Of a stretch of 64,000 nt of DNA, positions 62,053 through 64,000 are shown piece after piece. Numbering within the stretch: position 1 is the first letter of the stretch; each line of letters starts with the position of its first letter. Source of the DNA: Pacificispira sp040217575 (GTDB taxonomy: Bacteria; Pseudomonadota; Alphaproteobacteria; UBA8366; Aestuariispiraceae); assembly GCA_040217575.1 (NCBI GenBank), contig JAVJPW010000007.1:372001-436000 (forward strand), read 5' to 3'. The translations under genes were made by a program, and so were the position numbers. The notes beneath the pieces are model-generated. The model was given only the letters and a program-made list of their open reading frames with translations, was not told the origin of the DNA and ran no database searches.

Positions 62053-63708
62053 CTATTGGACCGACACGTGGCCATCGTCATGAAGTCCGATGCCCTTGCC
62101 GTTCAGGTAGGCTTCGACATGCCAGGAAATCGCATTTCGGTGCCCGCGGGTATCGTTTGCGACCGTGCGGTATGGTGCGACAGCATAGTTCGCGACCGGG
62201 TCCGTCAGCCAGGCAATGCGGTTCTTTTCAAACCGGTGCCAGGCATCCCGTCCTTTCAAGACATGGGCTGCCTTTGCCGCGAAACGGATCGGACGGATCC
62301 AGGCCGGAACGATGGCCTTTCTGACGGAAAAATCCGGTGTCCAGACACCGCCCCAGTTTTCCCGCATCAGAACGTCGCGGTACCGCTTCTGTCCCAGTTT
62401 TGCCGCCAGTGGCGCGGTCCGCCAATAGTCCACGAGATCCCGGTCCCAAAGTGGCAGGCGCCAGTCAAAGCCGAACCATTCATAGGTCCGCTGGCCGGAA
62501 ACGACATATTTCGACTGGCGGTTTTCGAATTCCGATGCCTCAAACAAGGCGAATGGGGCGGCACTGTTCACACGGTCGCCCGCCATTTCGGCCAGGTCCG
62601 CCGCGACGGCATTTTCGATCCGGGCGATATTGTCCGGTGTCTTCAGACAGTCCCACAGGCTGAAATGTTTCGCGATGATTGCGCGGTACATGTCCGCACG
62701 GTCGGCGCCCGGTTGTCCCAACACACCCGGAATGTGATTTCCCGTGATGTAGTCGCCGGATTGGCCGTTCACATAGACCGCCTCCGGCGGGGCAATGCCC
62801 GTAGCCCTTGCTGTGCTGACGGCATGGAAATCCTGTTGGAACGGAACGGCGCACTGGCTGTCCGCAAGCCGGTTCACAAACCGACGGCATTCATCCCCGG
62901 CGAAGGTTTCCGCCTGTTGCCGGTTCGTGTGTTCGATGAAATGCCAGGGATACCCCAGATGCGCCGCAATACGTTTCGCACCAGCCGCTTCGAAATTTCC
63001 TGCGCGGCCATAGGATACACAAATCACGTTGTCGTAGGCCAATTCCTTCAGGGCACTGACGATCAGTCGGGAATCCAGACCGGCCGAAAGCGGCGCGACA
63101 ATCGGGCGCCCGGCAATCCCGCGCACCATCTTTTCCATGACCCGCAGCATCAGGTCCGCCAACGCGCTGCCGTCCGGGTCCGCGTCGTCCGCCGCCGGTT
63201 CCGGCAGATAGGTCTGATAACGGCCAACGGTCGGCGCCACACCCGGTGCGGCGACCAGGTAGCGCGCGCAACCAAGCGGCGTCACAGCGCCGTTCAGCGT
63301 CCTGTGCCCGATGGTGAAACCGCCCATGGCGAACTGAAGGGCCGCGTCCGGGTCGATGGCATCCCCCGCCCGGCCCAAGCGCGACGCAAGCCCAGTGATC
63401 GCGACTTCCGCGCCATCCAACCGAAAGAACAGCGGTATTGAACCGACCGGATCGGTCGCGGCAACGGTTCGCCCGCCACCCGACCAGACAAAGGCGAAGT
63501 GCCCGTCCAGCGACCGAAGCACGCCAGGAATGTCGCCGGCACCGGCGTCCGTCAATTTACGGATCAGCCCCTGTGGGTCCATGCCATGCAGATAGCCTTT
63601 GAACCACAGCCGTCCTTCGGGCGCATCGGTTCGCGCCCATCCGGCAATATCGTCCAGGTCCACCGGCACGTCGACCGGTGTTGATCGCGTTTCCACAGCA
63701 ACGCTCAT
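62053..63708 (-). CDS. Asparagine synthase-like protein without the glutaminase cysteine
   Basis: A 551-aa homologue of asparagine synthetase B. The N-terminus is SVAVETRSTPVDVPVDLDDI, with no Cys2, so it cannot use glutamine in the usual way, although the amidohydrolase-domain remnant LDGHFAFVWSGGGRTVAATD remains. The PP-loop is PLSAGLDSRLIVSAL, somewhat altered from SGGxDS. Possible use of free ammonia, or a ligase-like role in amidating a sugar acid or peptide; the donor is undetermined. Confidence 0.8.
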   Translation of the reverse strand: MSVAVETRSTPVDVPVDLDDIAGWARTDAPEGRLWFKGYLHGMDPQGLIRKLTDAGAGDIPGVLRSLDGHFAFVWSGGGRTVAATDPVGSIPLFFRLDGAEVAITGLASRLGRAGDAIDPDAALQFAMGGFTIGHRTLNGAVTPLGCARYLVAAPGVAPTVGRYQTYLPEPAADDADPDGSALADLMLRVMEKMVRGIAGRPIVAPLSAGLDSRLIVSALKELAYDNVICVSYGRAGNFEAAGAKRIAAHLGYPWHFIEHTNRQQAETFAGDECRRFVNRLADSQCAVPFQQDFHAVSTARATGIAPPEAVYVNGQSGDYITGNHIPGVLGQPGADRADMYRAIIAKHFSLWDCLKTPDNIARIENAVAADLAEMAGDRVNSAAPFALFEASEFENRQSKYVVSGQRTYEWFGFDWRLPLWDRDLVDYWRTAPLAAKLGQKRYRDVLMRENWGGVWTPDFSVRKAIVPAWIRPIRFAAKAAHVLKGRDAWHRFEKNRIAWLTDPVANYAVAPYRTVANDTRGHRNAISWHVEAYLNGKGIGLHDDGHVSVQ

Positions 63709-63738
63709 TTTCTTACGGCTGACGTCCCGTTGGTTCCG

Positions 63739-64000
63739 CTAGAACCCATGTTCCATGGACAAATTTCCGCCCTCACGGATCATCTTCGTGAAGACCTGAA
63801 ACGCGGCATAATCCGAATACCAGGTGAACCAGCCAAGCCCACCCGCCAGAAACTCCTTCGCGTTCGGAAACAGTTCCTCAAGGCGAAGACCGGTTTCGGC
63901 GCGGCGTACCATGTCGGCGTCGATGTCGGTTTCCAGCACTTCGTGGGAAGCCTCGGAATAAAGCCGGATGTTCACCGGCTGTCCTTCATAGGGGCCGTAC
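63739..64000 (-). CDS. Partial unrecognised protein
   Basis: The C-terminal 87 residues of a gene that continues past the right edge (frame open from about 63999). It ends IREGGNLSMEHGF and contains RRAETGLRLEELFPNAKEFL. I do not recognise it. It is on the same strand as the asparagine synthase-like gene and starts the operon as seen here. Confidence 0.5.
   Translation of the reverse strand, partial: YGPYEGQPVNIRLYSEASHEVLETDIDADMVRRAETGLRLEELFPNAKEFLAGGLGWFTWYSDYAAFQVFTKMIREGGNLSMEHGF

Noticed and set aside
61747..63441. Open frame of 564 codons on the plus strand.
   Set aside because: Antisense to the glycosyltransferase and asparagine synthase-like genes, with no motif.

Overview
The window reads as a chromosomal segment of a high-GC alphaproteobacterium, most likely of the Rhodospirillales. 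This rests on gene content and order (rplU-rpmA-obgE-proB-proA-nadD-rsfS-rlmH in one run and gpmI-envC-ctpA-yibQ-rppH in another), on the Fe-S type assimilatory APS reductase, and on the Lys/Ala-rich tail of L21. No rRNA, CRISPR array or insertion sequence was seen. One complete tRNA gene is present.

Layout. 1-5600 (+): the end of gpmI, then an EnvC-like murein hydrolase activator, a CtpA-type protease, a YibQ-like deacetylase-fold protein and RppH. 5600-9050: APS reductase, a SprA-type putative metalloprotease and an MFS transporter. 9200-15450 (-): a housekeeping block for translation, proline and NAD synthesis running from rplU to rlmH. The two housekeeping runs are usually collinear on one strand but face opposite ways here, which suggests an inversion.

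15801-20760 holds the accessory core. A tRNA-Ser(CGA) gene is followed by a roughly 4.9 kb island of visibly lower GC. The island is bounded by a perfect 26-bp direct repeat made of the tRNA 3' end. It carries a HigB-like/HigA-ImmA toxin-antitoxin pair, a thymidylate synthase-fold enzyme directly followed by an aGPT-pyrophosphorylase clade 3 (5-hydroxymethyl-pyrimidine DNA kinase-like) protein, and a divergent Mrr-like nuclease. No integrase is visible. The TS-like enzyme keeps the catalytic residues but has Asp where dUMP-specific TS has Asn, as dCMP hydroxymethylases do. I regard this as a candidate undescribed base-hypermodification or defence module.

20880-38660: metabolism. It contains a 3-oxoacid/3-oxoadipate CoA-transferase pair with a LysR regulator, 5-formyl-THF cyclo-ligase, and a class I fumarase plus fumarate reductase/succinate dehydrogenase-like operon with a gamma-glutamylcyclotransferase-like gene. 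Next come a fused hydantoinase/oxoprolinase with an aminotransferase and a maleate isomerase-like protein, a GhrA-like dehydrogenase, and a NodU-type carbamoyltransferase with DUF5989 and SxtJ partners.

38700-64000: a cell-surface glycan locus, nearly all on the minus strand. It encodes the whole pseudaminic acid pathway (PseB, PseC, a fused PseG-PseH, PseI, a PseF-like cytidylyltransferase and the Pse-associated methylase) and a sugar amidination set (PseA/WbpG-like amidotransferase with dedicated HisH and HisF). It also encodes WbpB/WbpE/WbpD-like enzymes for 2,3-diamino sugar uronates, glycosyltransferases, methyltransferases, a radical SAM/SPASM enzyme, two asparagine synthase-like proteins and an unrecognised protein made of four tandem repeats of about 126 residues. 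Together these would build and decorate a nonulosonate-containing surface polysaccharide or flagellin glycan.
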